This document shows, piece by piece, positions 1 to 5,855 of a stretch of 6,707 nt of DNA; the stretch's first letter is position 1; each line of letters opens with the position of its first letter. This DNA is from an uncultured Clostridia bacterium (GTDB taxonomy: Bacteria; Bacillota_A; Clostridia; Christensenellales; Borkfalkiaceae): assembly GCA_934292955.1 (NCBI GenBank), contig CAKQXZ010000100.1, positions 1 to 6,707 on the forward strand, written 5' to 3'. Under the pieces are notes generated by a model that did not search any database, was not told the origin of the DNA, and saw nothing but the letters and a program-made list of their open reading frames with translations. Position numbers and translations under genes: made by a program.

Positions 1-710
1 AGCATCGGCGTCTGAAAGTCGTTCCAATAAGTCACGAACATAATCAGCAACACCGTAAAGAAAGTATTTTTTGCAAGAGGTAACGAAATTCTCGTCATTA
101 TGCAAAAATCGCTTGCCCCGTCTATTTCCGCCGCTTCACCGTACGCATTCGGAATAGATAAAAAAACTTCGTGAAAGACAAGAAAGTAAAGTCCCAAAAA
201 CCCTGATTTCAATATCCACATTCCAAACATATGATCATAGATCCCCATCTTAATGACTATCTGCAATTCAGATGCCTGACTACCGACTATAGGTATGACC
301 ATACAAACAAGAACGATCGAATAGATTATTTTTGAAAATTTATACTTATATCTTGCGCAAAGGTATGCCGTTATACACGGAACAAGCGTTGCGACAAAAG
401 CGCTTCCGACAGAATATAAAACGGAATTCAAAATCATGTCGCCCGTAGAAATAACGGTACTCACTCCGTCTATAAGTTTTTCGACTTTATATTCGTATAT
501 AACATAAGCAAAATTATCGAAATACCAAGGATTCGGCAAACCGTATTTATTACCCAAGAAATCGTTCGGATTTTTAAACGATGTAAGAAGCGCCCAAACC
601 AACCATATTGCAAGAACTAAACAATACAAGCCGAGTATTACGGCCATTACGATCGTTAAAGGCGAAAACCCTTCTTTGATCGCTCCGTTTTTGCGTTTTA
701 TTTTTTTCAA
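1..710 (-). CDS. Carbohydrate ABC transporter permease, MalG/UgpE type (3' end outside window)
   Basis: Inner-membrane permease subunit of a binding-protein-dependent carbohydrate importer, the partner of the permease just upstream. The visible 236 codons are open to the window edge, so the C-terminus is missing. After a short basic N-terminus there is a membrane segment at about residues 17-42, the periplasmic-type loop (NPWYFDNFAYV, 60-70), a segment at about 93-118, another at 127-145 and one at 170-184. The cytoplasmic EAA loop that docks with the ATPase is clear at about 192-211: E192-A-A, then D197-G-A, then S-L-P at 209-211. It is followed by a membrane segment with YWNDF (228-232), typical of this family. 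The start is a TTG at 708-710, chosen because a strong GAAGGAGG lies 7 bases upstream and the next in-frame ATG (codon 22) is inside the first membrane segment. The gene begins 2 bases after the stop of the preceding permease, so translational coupling is likely. The sugar cannot be named. Confidence 0.93.
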   Translation of the reverse strand, partial: MKKIKRKNGAIKEGFSPLTIVMAVILGLYCLVLAIWLVWALLTSFKNPNDFLGNKYGLPNPWYFDNFAYVIYEYKVEKLIDGVSTVISTGDMILNSVLYSVGSAFVATLVPCITAYLCARYKYKFSKIIYSIVLVCMVIPIVGSQASELQIVIKMGIYDHMFGMWILKSGFLGLYFLVFHEVFLSIPNAYGEAAEIDGASDFCIMTRISLPLAKNTFFTVLLIMFVTYWNDFQTPM

Positions 711-712
711 GA

Positions 713-1633
713 TCAGTCCTCCTTCGGCCCATATTTATCGAGTAAATGTTTTACGAAAAACGTAAGCGGCACGGCAACGGCTGTAATCATAAGCCCAAGC
801 GACGCAATTACAGGATATTCGGACATATTTTGCTTCGCCGTATAAGTCTTAACGTATAATAAATATCCCAAAGTCATTGTTTCATTATTTGGCGTAGTTC
901 CAAAGAAAATGAAATTATCAATCTGATTTGTGAATATTCCGGCCACCCCGGTCAAAAGGAATACCGAAACAGTAGAAAAAGACATCGGTAAGACTATGTA
1001 CCAAAATTCTTTAATTCCGTTCGCTCCGTCAAGGTGAGCCGATTCTATAACCTCTGTCGAAATAGAAGACATCTTGTTGGAATACATTAAAACCGACGTT
1101 GCGAAACTTATAAAAATGTTATAGAACATTACAGTCGCAAACCGCCTGTCAATACTGAAAAAATCTATTTTTCGATTCATATTAAAGAGTTTTTTCAGTA
1201 TATCGGCGAACACGTTATTCATAAACGACATATAAATGCTCACCAGAACAATACTTGACAATATGGATGGTAAAAACAACATTACTCTGAAAAAACCCGA
1301 AGCGGGCATTTTCTTGAATATGTAATATGAAAAAAACAATCCAAGCGGCACGCCTACGACAAGTGAAATCAGATACACCTTAAGAGAAACGCCGGCAGCG
1401 CTGATTATTTGATCAAACATCGTAGGATCTTTGAACCACTGCGTAAAATTCTCCAGCGTCCATTCAAATTTATTGTAATCGTATATATCTATTTTTTTAA
1501 ACGACAACAAAATCGAATTGAAGTTTACAAAAATATAAAATATAACAAATTGCAAGACCGGATACGCCATGAATAAGCAATAAAAGATCAATTTTTTATT
1601 TGAACGCGCACCAACATTGTTTCTCGTTGCCAT
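713..1633 (-). CDS. Sugar ABC transporter permease, MalF/UgpA type
   Basis: Complete 306-residue membrane permease, the usual length for the MalF/UgpA-like subunit of Gram-positive sugar importers. Hydrophobic segments lie at about residues 16-38, 81-105, 114-137, 165-184, 215-235 and 274-295, giving the six-helix topology of the family. The EAA loop that contacts the ATPase is present at about 197-216: E197-S-A, then D202-G-A, ending I213-V-L-P216. The canonical second position (A) is S here, a common variation. The ATG at 1631-1633 lies 1 base after the TAA of the solute-binding protein gene, and its ribosome binding site (AGAGGTG) overlaps the end of that gene, so the two are cotranscribed and probably coupled. 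It ends 2 bases before the next permease. It would pair with that permease to form the membrane channel. Family assignment is secure; the substrate is not determinable from the sequence. Confidence 0.95.
   Translation of the reverse strand: MATRNNVGARSNKKLIFYCLFMAYPVLQFVIFYIFVNFNSILLSFKKIDIYDYNKFEWTLENFTQWFKDPTMFDQIISAAGVSLKVYLISLVVGVPLGLFFSYYIFKKMPASGFFRVMLFLPSILSSIVLVSIYMSFMNNVFADILKKLFNMNRKIDFFSIDRRFATVMFYNIFISFATSVLMYSNKMSSISTEVIESAHLDGANGIKEFWYIVLPMSFSTVSVFLLTGVAGIFTNQIDNFIFFGTTPNNETMTLGYLLYVKTYTAKQNMSEYPVIASLGLMITAVAVPLTFFVKHLLDKYGPKED
718..725 (-). promoter_or_regulatory. Ribosome binding site for the TTG-started permease
   Basis: On the minus strand this reads GAAGGAGG, a near-perfect Shine-Dalgarno sequence. 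It lies inside the last codons of the upstream permease gene and 7 bases before the TTG at 710-708. It decides the start of the second permease, because no ATG is positioned near it. Confidence 0.75.
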
Positions 1634-1634
1634 T

Positions 1635-3380
1635 TTACACCTCTTTCCAGAATGCAGAACCTCTCTTTTTCCAATATGAATAACTCTTTAAGAAATACTC
1701 TTCCGCGCTCTTCGCGCTTACGCCGTCCTTTAAAATCGTTACGGGAGTTCCGGGTTGCACGCCAATGGTATTAACTTTAGTCGGAAGCAAGTCGCTTCGA
1801 TTCTTAAGATAGAACGGCGTGTTTGAATAATAACTGAAAGTTTCACTCTTCTTGTTGTAGTTTATAAGTGTTTTTGTAAAGTAGTTCGCATTGTCATAGG
1901 TTTCTTTGCTTACTTCATAATTGAAGTCTTTAAGAGCATGGGTTACGTCGGTAAATTTATCGAGAGCGCCATCACTGCAAACATATTGAACAAAATCCAA
2001 CGCGGCTTTTTTATTTGCTCCAAGATTTGCTTTTACGCATACCGCAGCTTCAAGACTATCAAGGAACACACTATTCCCTTCCTCAAATTTTAACTTGTTT
2101 GCTTTGGGGAGCGACATCCATCCGAATTTACGATTTTGTCTCGAATACTTTGAATCTTTCTTAGCCATATTGTTAAAAATAATATTTGCTTCGGCTTCCC
2201 ACCACGATCCGTCTACATACATAGCATACCTCTCATCCGAAACAGACATATCGGTGCCGGATTTAAGGAACATTTCCTGAGCGTCGGTCTGCGTGAACGC
2301 AGTATTAAACCCGTCTTCGTTATAGTAGTCCTCTTTGGAAACCATACGTTTTACAAAGTCGAGCGCATAATACTTACCGGCCTGACGGAATACGTCATAT
2401 CCGTTAGTGTAATCAATCGTCGCGCTTTCGATAACGGGTTCGCCGTTTTTCTTTACAATCGCAGTTCCGTCGCTGTTAAGTTTAATCAAATCGGTAGCAT
2501 TGCCTTTGAAAGACATATTAAGTTCCATCTGATCGATACCTTCGTATTCCGTCACCAACGCATTGTAAAGAATGTTGATGTAATAATCGGAATAAGTTCC
2601 CGGAAGCATAAACGGAGTAACGCATCTCTTCAGCATTTGTCCGCAGAGATAGAAAAATTCGTCATACGTTGCGGGAAGACCGTCATCCATCGAATAATCG
2701 ATACCGTTTTCTTTTCCCGTTTTTCCGTCCGGACCTTTGCTCTTGTTCGGATTTGACGCGCTTATAAGCGATGTCGTTTCGGAATCCGAAATATAAAATC
2801 CGTATTCGTCAAAAATCTCGACGTTGTAAATAAGCCCCATTGCCCCCTTATAATGAGGAAGAGCGTAATACTTTTCCTGCACGCCCTCGCCGGTAACGCC
2901 GCCGAAATAAGCGATTTGCTTATCATTCATTTTGGAACGTATGGTCTTGTTATCGTATGCGCTATTGCTTGTTACAAGGCTTGTAATATCTTCAAGAGCA
3001 CCGCTCTGACGCCAGGCATAATAATCTCCGCCTTCCATAAAGAATACATCAAAATTGGAATTCTTTATATCGTCTGAAGACCACTCTTTCATCGCGCCTT
3101 CATGTCTGACCTGCACGCCTTTTTTCCCCGCTTCGTAAACAGTATCCTTGTTAGCCTCCTCGAAATCGGCTTCGAGTTGATATAACCATTCATCTTTAAA
3201 ACCGGCATTATACGTCCAGATCTGAACTTGAGTTTTTGTGTCGTCGTAAGGTTTATCTGCGCGACCGCTGTCACCATGGCTACCATCGGGATTCGGTCTG
3301 CCGCAACCGACAACCGAAAATGCCGACGTTAATGCAATGCCCGCCGCCAATACAGATGTAAACAGTTTATTTTTTTTCAT
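1635..3380 (-). CDS. Extracellular sugar-binding lipoprotein of an ABC importer (SBP family 1-like)
   Basis: 581-residue solute-binding protein that captures a sugar or oligosaccharide outside the membrane and delivers it to the two permeases encoded downstream. The N-terminus is a lipoprotein signal: basic MKKNK, a hydrophobic stretch at 6-22, and a lipobox V23-V-G-C26, with C26 the expected lipidated cysteine. A Gly/Asp/Pro-rich linker follows. The mature domain opens with VQIWTYNAGF (52-61) and a helix DEWLYQLEADFEEAN (63-77). Family-typical segments are YALPHYKGAMGLIYNVEIF (172-190), LPATYDEFFYLC (235-246), the ligand-site-like YVDGSWWEAEA (388-398), FGWMSLPKA (419-427) and a C-terminal helix ALDFVQYVCSDGALDKFT (460-477). 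At 581 residues it is clearly longer than the roughly 400-450 usual for maltose-type binding proteins; extra sequence lies around 195-235 and 275-325 and at the C-terminus. The start is supported by AAAGGAG about 8-9 bases upstream. It is the first gene of the operon behind the promoter at 3440-3468. Confidence 0.95.
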   Translation of the reverse strand: MKKNKLFTSVLAAGIALTSAFSVVGCGRPNPDGSHGDSGRADKPYDDTKTQVQIWTYNAGFKDEWLYQLEADFEEANKDTVYEAGKKGVQVRHEGAMKEWSSDDIKNSNFDVFFMEGGDYYAWRQSGALEDITSLVTSNSAYDNKTIRSKMNDKQIAYFGGVTGEGVQEKYYALPHYKGAMGLIYNVEIFDEYGFYISDSETTSLISASNPNKSKGPDGKTGKENGIDYSMDDGLPATYDEFFYLCGQMLKRCVTPFMLPGTYSDYYINILYNALVTEYEGIDQMELNMSFKGNATDLIKLNSDGTAIVKKNGEPVIESATIDYTNGYDVFRQAGKYYALDFVKRMVSKEDYYNEDGFNTAFTQTDAQEMFLKSGTDMSVSDERYAMYVDGSWWEAEANIIFNNMAKKDSKYSRQNRKFGWMSLPKANKLKFEEGNSVFLDSLEAAVCVKANLGANKKAALDFVQYVCSDGALDKFTDVTHALKDFNYEVSKETYDNANYFTKTLINYNKKSETFSYYSNTPFYLKNRSDLLPTKVNTIGVQPGTPVTILKDGVSAKSAEEYFLKSYSYWKKRGSAFWKEV

Positions 3381-3439
3381 ATTAATTTACTCCTTTGCTT
3401 TTGGCACGCCATATGCCTCAACATAGTTTTTCAATAATC

Positions 3440-3468
3440 ATTATAAAGCAAGACCAAAAGATTGTCCA
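3440..3468 (-). promoter_or_regulatory. Sigma-70/A-type promoter of the ABC transporter operon
   Basis: On the minus strand a -35 box TGGACA (3463-3468, five of six matches to TTGACA) is followed by exactly 17 bases and a perfect -10 box TATAAT (3440-3445). Transcription would start near 3433, giving a leader of about 50 bases before the binding-protein ATG at 3380. The promoter faces away from the AraC-family gene, and the 49 bases between its -35 and that of the regulator are the natural place for the regulator to bind. Sequence match only; no start site is known. Confidence 0.7.
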
Positions 3469-3517
3469 TACTCATACTTATTATTTTTTACGAATTTCTA
3501 TCATCTTTATTTTTTGT

Positions 3518-3546
3518 TTTACATTTTCTTTTTTTTGTGGTATATT
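3518..3546 (+). promoter_or_regulatory. Promoter of the AraC-family regulator gene (extended -10)
   Basis: A -35 box TTTACA (3518-3523) is followed by 17 bases and a -10 box TATATT (3541-3546), each matching consensus at five of six positions. A TGG immediately before the -10 box gives an extended -10 motif (TGn). The predicted start, near 3553, falls almost on the ribosome binding site GGAGGGG (3553-3559), so the mRNA leader would be only about 10 bases. Such a short leader would be unusual; either the true start is slightly upstream or another promoter is used. Confidence 0.55.
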
Positions 3547-3563
3547 AACGTCGGAGGGGCAAT

Positions 3564-4373
3564 ATGGCTGTTGTAACATATAACAATTTCAGTTTTCATA
3601 TTCAACATAACGGATACCCCGTTATGCATGACCACATCGGCACATACGAGTTTATATTCGTTTTAAGCGGAGAAATTTTACATATAATTAACGATAAAGC
3701 GGAAATATTGGAACAAAACACGCTTTGCTTTCTAACCCCTACAGATAAACATTCTCTCAAAAAAAACACAGATAACTCTATTTACATCAGTTTATCTATC
3801 GTTCAGAAACATTTTGAAACACTGCTTGAATGGATTGCTCCGAACATACACCAACGAGCGTTTAACAGTTATGAAAAAATAAAGATATCTCCGAATCTGG
3901 CTGACGACATAATAAAATTAACAAATAAGGCATTGACGTCCGAACCAAGTGTTCATTACGAATTTCTACACATTATAACCTGTCTTTTAGTTCGTAAAAT
4001 AATGACTTACCATTATGATAAAGCGATTACGCAAAACTATCACCCTGCCGTTGAAAAATTTATAAAACTGCTTGAAGATAAAAATAATTTATCCGTTCCT
4101 CTTGATAAACTCGTATGGGAAACGGGGTATTCTTATACTCATCTATACAAGTTGTTTTTACAGAATACCGGTATAAGCGTAGGAAAATTCTTCAGCAAAA
4201 AGAAATTGGATTACGCATTGACGGCAATAAAGTGTTCGGACGAATCTTTACAAGCAATAGCAGACACGCTCGGATTTTCCACATATTCGCACTTCTCTTC
4301 GTTTTTTAAGAAATGCACGGGCATTTCTCCATTAAAATATAGACAGACTTCAAACATATCGTATATCGTTTAA
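3564..4373 (+). CDS. AraC-family transcriptional regulator with N-terminal cupin domain
   Basis: 269-residue DNA-binding regulator, most likely of the divergent sugar transporter operon. The N-terminal domain (about 1-100) is a cupin-type sensor: H22-D-H24, four residues, E29, six residues, G36, which fits the HxH(x)3-4E(x)6G cupin motif, plus P59-T-D-K-H63 in the position of the second cupin motif. The C-terminal domain (about 160-262) has the two helix-turn-helix units of the AraC/XylS family: the first around LVWETGYSYTHLYKLFLQNTG (183-203) and the second around LQAIADTLGFSTYSHFSSFFKKCTGISPLKYR (229-260), including the conserved GFSTYSHFSSFFKK and GISPLKYR. The ATG at 3564 is chosen because GGAGGGG lies 4 bases upstream. 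Length is normal for the family. Divergent transcription and the 183-base shared intergenic region support local regulation; activation by a sugar is inferred from family behaviour and not visible in the sequence. Confidence 0.93.
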   Translation: MAVVTYNNFSFHIQHNGYPVMHDHIGTYEFIFVLSGEILHIINDKAEILEQNTLCFLTPTDKHSLKKNTDNSIYISLSIVQKHFETLLEWIAPNIHQRAFNSYEKIKISPNLADDIIKLTNKALTSEPSVHYEFLHIITCLLVRKIMTYHYDKAITQNYHPAVEKFIKLLEDKNNLSVPLDKLVWETGYSYTHLYKLFLQNTGISVGKFFSKKKLDYALTAIKCSDESLQAIADTLGFSTYSHFSSFFKKCTGISPLKYRQTSNISYIV

Positions 4374-4420
4374 TCGAATCAAAACGAGTTAAAACAAGCA
4401 TTGCAATACAAAAGTTTATA

Positions 4421-5314
4421 TCATTTTTTATCGAAATACCCGATCACCTTGTTAACCGTCATTTCATAAGCAAAACAATCGGGATGATTTTTGAGAATTC
4501 TTTCAAATTCAATGATTTCTTCACGCGTAACGATACACATAAGTCCACCCTTTTTCTCGTTTGTGTATGAGCCGTAACATTCAAAACGGGTGGACGTATG
4601 CACAAGATTTAGCGCAATCTCACGCTCGATTGCGCTAACATTGTCGGAAACGACAAAAAATCTGTATGCCGACTCACGCCCTTTAATTATCATATCGCCT
4701 ATAAAATTACTTATAAAATCGCATAAAACACACATACAAACAGGTCTGTAACTGTATATAAGTTGCCCGTCGACTTCGGTTACGAAAACAAAGTATGACG
4801 CGATAGCGATAATTGCGTTTATCGTAAACGTAACATAAAAGAAATTAAATCGCGGATTTCGTTTGTTTATATATCGAGACATGATATCCACACCGCCCGA
4901 CGAACTGTTTTCCTTAAACAAGAAGCCATACGCAGCCCCCGACACCACGCCGGCAACCAGAACGGGATATATTGTATCTTCCCCGAGCGCTCTGTATTCA
5001 AAGCGGGTAAGAAAATCCATGTTATCGAACACAAGATAAGACAAAGAATATATAAGCGAATAAATCACCGTAAAAACGGAAAACTTCTTATCAACGCAGA
5101 AAAAAGCAAATATGCAAAGCGGTACATTGAAAATCAGTTGAATATAAGCAAGGTTAAAATCGGTAAGCCGATTGATCATAACCGATATTCCTTCAACTCC
5201 CGATGAAGCAAATCCGTTGGGCACTATAAACAATCTGCAACTAAGAGCATTAAGCATACCGAACAACACAGACACTAATACCGGCTTTATATACTGTTTT
5301 AAATTTTTTTTCAT
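4421..5314 (-). CDS. YitT-family membrane protein (DUF161/DUF2179)
   Basis: 297-residue membrane protein of the YitT family, whose biochemical role is not firmly established. The N-terminal half holds about five hydrophobic segments (about 9-30, 55-74, 80-97, 115-134, 158-178) with the family signature FIVPNGFASSGVEGISVMI near 29-47 and the second glycine motif SSSGGVDIMSRYI near 137-149. A further hydrophobic stretch lies near 193-210. From about 218 the protein is soluble and matches the C-terminal DUF2179-like domain: FFVVSDN, then KGGLMCIVTREEIIEFERILKNHPDCFAYEMTVNKVIGYF (255-294). Start choice: the ATG at 5312-5314 has GGAG six bases upstream, whereas the in-frame ATG four codons earlier (5324-5326) has no good site before it, so the shorter form is preferred. 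The gene is convergent with the AraC-family gene (47-base gap) and not part of the sugar operon. No convincing promoter or terminator was seen. Confidence 0.9.
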   Translation of the reverse strand: MKKNLKQYIKPVLVSVLFGMLNALSCRLFIVPNGFASSGVEGISVMINRLTDFNLAYIQLIFNVPLCIFAFFCVDKKFSVFTVIYSLIYSLSYLVFDNMDFLTRFEYRALGEDTIYPVLVAGVVSGAAYGFLFKENSSSGGVDIMSRYINKRNPRFNFFYVTFTINAIIAIASYFVFVTEVDGQLIYSYRPVCMCVLCDFISNFIGDMIIKGRESAYRFFVVSDNVSAIEREIALNLVHTSTRFECYGSYTNEKKGGLMCIVTREEIIEFERILKNHPDCFAYEMTVNKVIGYFDKK

Positions 5315-5320
5315 TTGATT

Positions 5321-5324
5321 CTCC
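5321..5324 (-). promoter_or_regulatory. Ribosome binding site deciding the YitT-family start
   Basis: On the minus strand this is GGAG, six bases before the ATG at 5314-5312. It overlaps the earlier in-frame ATG at 5326-5324, which itself is preceded only by GGCGGCAAA, a poor site. The arrangement favours the 297-residue product over a 301-residue one. Confidence 0.55.
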
Positions 5325-5425
5325 ATTTTGCCGCCGAATTGTCTGTATAAAAAAATGAAATCGACGGATAGCGACGTATTTTTTTGAATAACTTTATGGG
5401 AAACCGCGCTACAACATTATTTCTT

Positions 5426-5450
5426 TAGGGATTCCATTCGTCATCACTAA
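5426..5450 (+). repeat. Left terminal inverted repeat of the MITE-like element
   Basis: Begins TAGGGATTCCATTCGT, then C, then ATCACTAA. It is the reverse complement of 5696-5720 except at base 17 (C here, T in the other copy). Similarity decays sharply further in. Confidence 0.85.
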
Positions 5451-5695
5451 CTATTTTTGCGGCGATAAACCGATTTATGCGGCGTTAAACGCCGCTCGTA
5501 GTACGGCAAGTACAACTTCGGGCGTTTGCCTTGCCTAAACGAGCCGCAATGCGGTCGGTTTCTCATCCGCAAAAATGCTTCGCACCGAAAAGAGCGCATT
5601 TTTTGATGATTTTTTGCGAGCGTGAGGGTTGCTGTACTTGACGTACTGCGCCCGAACGGTCGCGGAAAATGGCGAAAAAGACGCCTTTTCGGTAA

Positions 5696-5720
5696 TTAGT
5701 GATAACGAATGGAATCCCTA
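5696..5720 (-). repeat. Right terminal inverted repeat of the MITE-like element
   Basis: Read on the minus strand it begins TAGGGATTCCATTCGT, then T, then ATCACTAA, matching the left end at 24 of 25 bases. The flanking sequence beyond 5720 (CGTCAAAT) does not match that before 5426, so the repeat stops at the TA. Confidence 0.85.
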
Positions 5721-5785
5721 CGTCAAATATTTTCCATCTATAAGGTCATAGCAATCCTTCATTTGTATCAAACGTTCTTTTCCTT
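5721..5785. other. Short non-coding spacer
   Basis: The whole gene-free stretch here runs from 5315 to 5855. It is made up of the AT-rich YitT-family upstream region (5327-5425), the MITE-like element (5426-5720), this spacer, and the terminator (5786-5820) with the end-flank to 5855. In this spacer I see no gene, promoter or repeat that I can support. Confidence 0.5.
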
Positions 5786-5820
5786 CATAAAAAGTCCGTT
5801 TAAAAAATACGGACGGACTT
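5786..5820 (-). terminator. Intrinsic terminator of the beta-helix protein gene
   Basis: On the minus strand an 8-base-pair stem AAGTCCGT (5813-5820) / ACGGACTT (5792-5799), with a 13-base loop, runs directly into a T tract (the last Ts of the stem plus TTT, then ATG, at about 5786-5793). It lies about 36 bases after the stop codon at 5856, the right place and orientation to end that transcript. It would shield the element and the YitT-family gene from read-through. On the plus strand the stem is followed by ATTTAAG, so it would be weak in that direction. Confidence 0.7.
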
Positions 5821-5855
5821 ATTTAAGCCCGCCCGCATAAAGACTGTATATTAAA

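Larger units (their letters stand above)
5426..5720. mobile_element. MITE-like palindromic element with 25-bp terminal inverted repeats
   Basis: A 295-base non-coding block bounded by inverted repeats at 5426-5450 and 5696-5720 that match at 24 of 25 positions. Inside are further inverted repeats: 5500-5514 against 5633-5647 (14 of 15), CCGAAAAG at 5585-5592 against CTTTTCGG at 5685-5692, TTCGGGCG at 5517-5524 against CGCCCGAA at 5649-5656, a hairpin GCGGCG/CGCCGC at 5479-5484/5490-5495 and AAAAATGC/GCATTTTT at 5571-5578/5596-5603. The block looks richer in G+C than the bases on either side. There is no open reading frame of note. The ends read TA-GGG ... CCC-TA, so the outermost TA could be a duplicated TA target, as with IS630/Tc1-mariner-type insertion. 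This is best read as a miniature inverted-repeat element moved by a transposase encoded elsewhere. It sits between two minus-strand genes and interrupts neither. Other possibilities are a REP/BIME-like repeat or a structured RNA. Confidence 0.72.

Noticed and set aside
2095..3313. Several 60-75-codon frames on both strands inside the binding-protein gene
   Set aside because: They lie wholly within a well-supported lipoprotein gene, lack ribosome binding sites and resemble no protein family.
3395..3583. Small plus-strand reading frame of 62 codons in the divergent intergenic region
   Set aside because: It starts at TTG with no ribosome binding site, overlaps both predicted promoters and the AraC-family start, and has low-complexity hydrophobic content.
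4115..4309. Plus-strand 64-codon frame inside the AraC-family gene
   Set aside because: It is out of frame over the conserved helix-turn-helix coding region, so it is a shadow of the real gene.
4366..4420. Terminator between the convergent AraC-family and YitT-family genes
   Set aside because: Only a 6-base AT-rich pairing (TCGTTT/AAACGA) and a loopless ATTGCAAT palindrome are present, and neither is followed by a T tract in either direction.
5327..5425. Promoter for the YitT-family gene (TATACA on the minus strand near 5345)
   Set aside because: The bases 16-18 positions upstream (around CTATCC) do not resemble a -35 box, and no extended -10 is present, so it is not supported.
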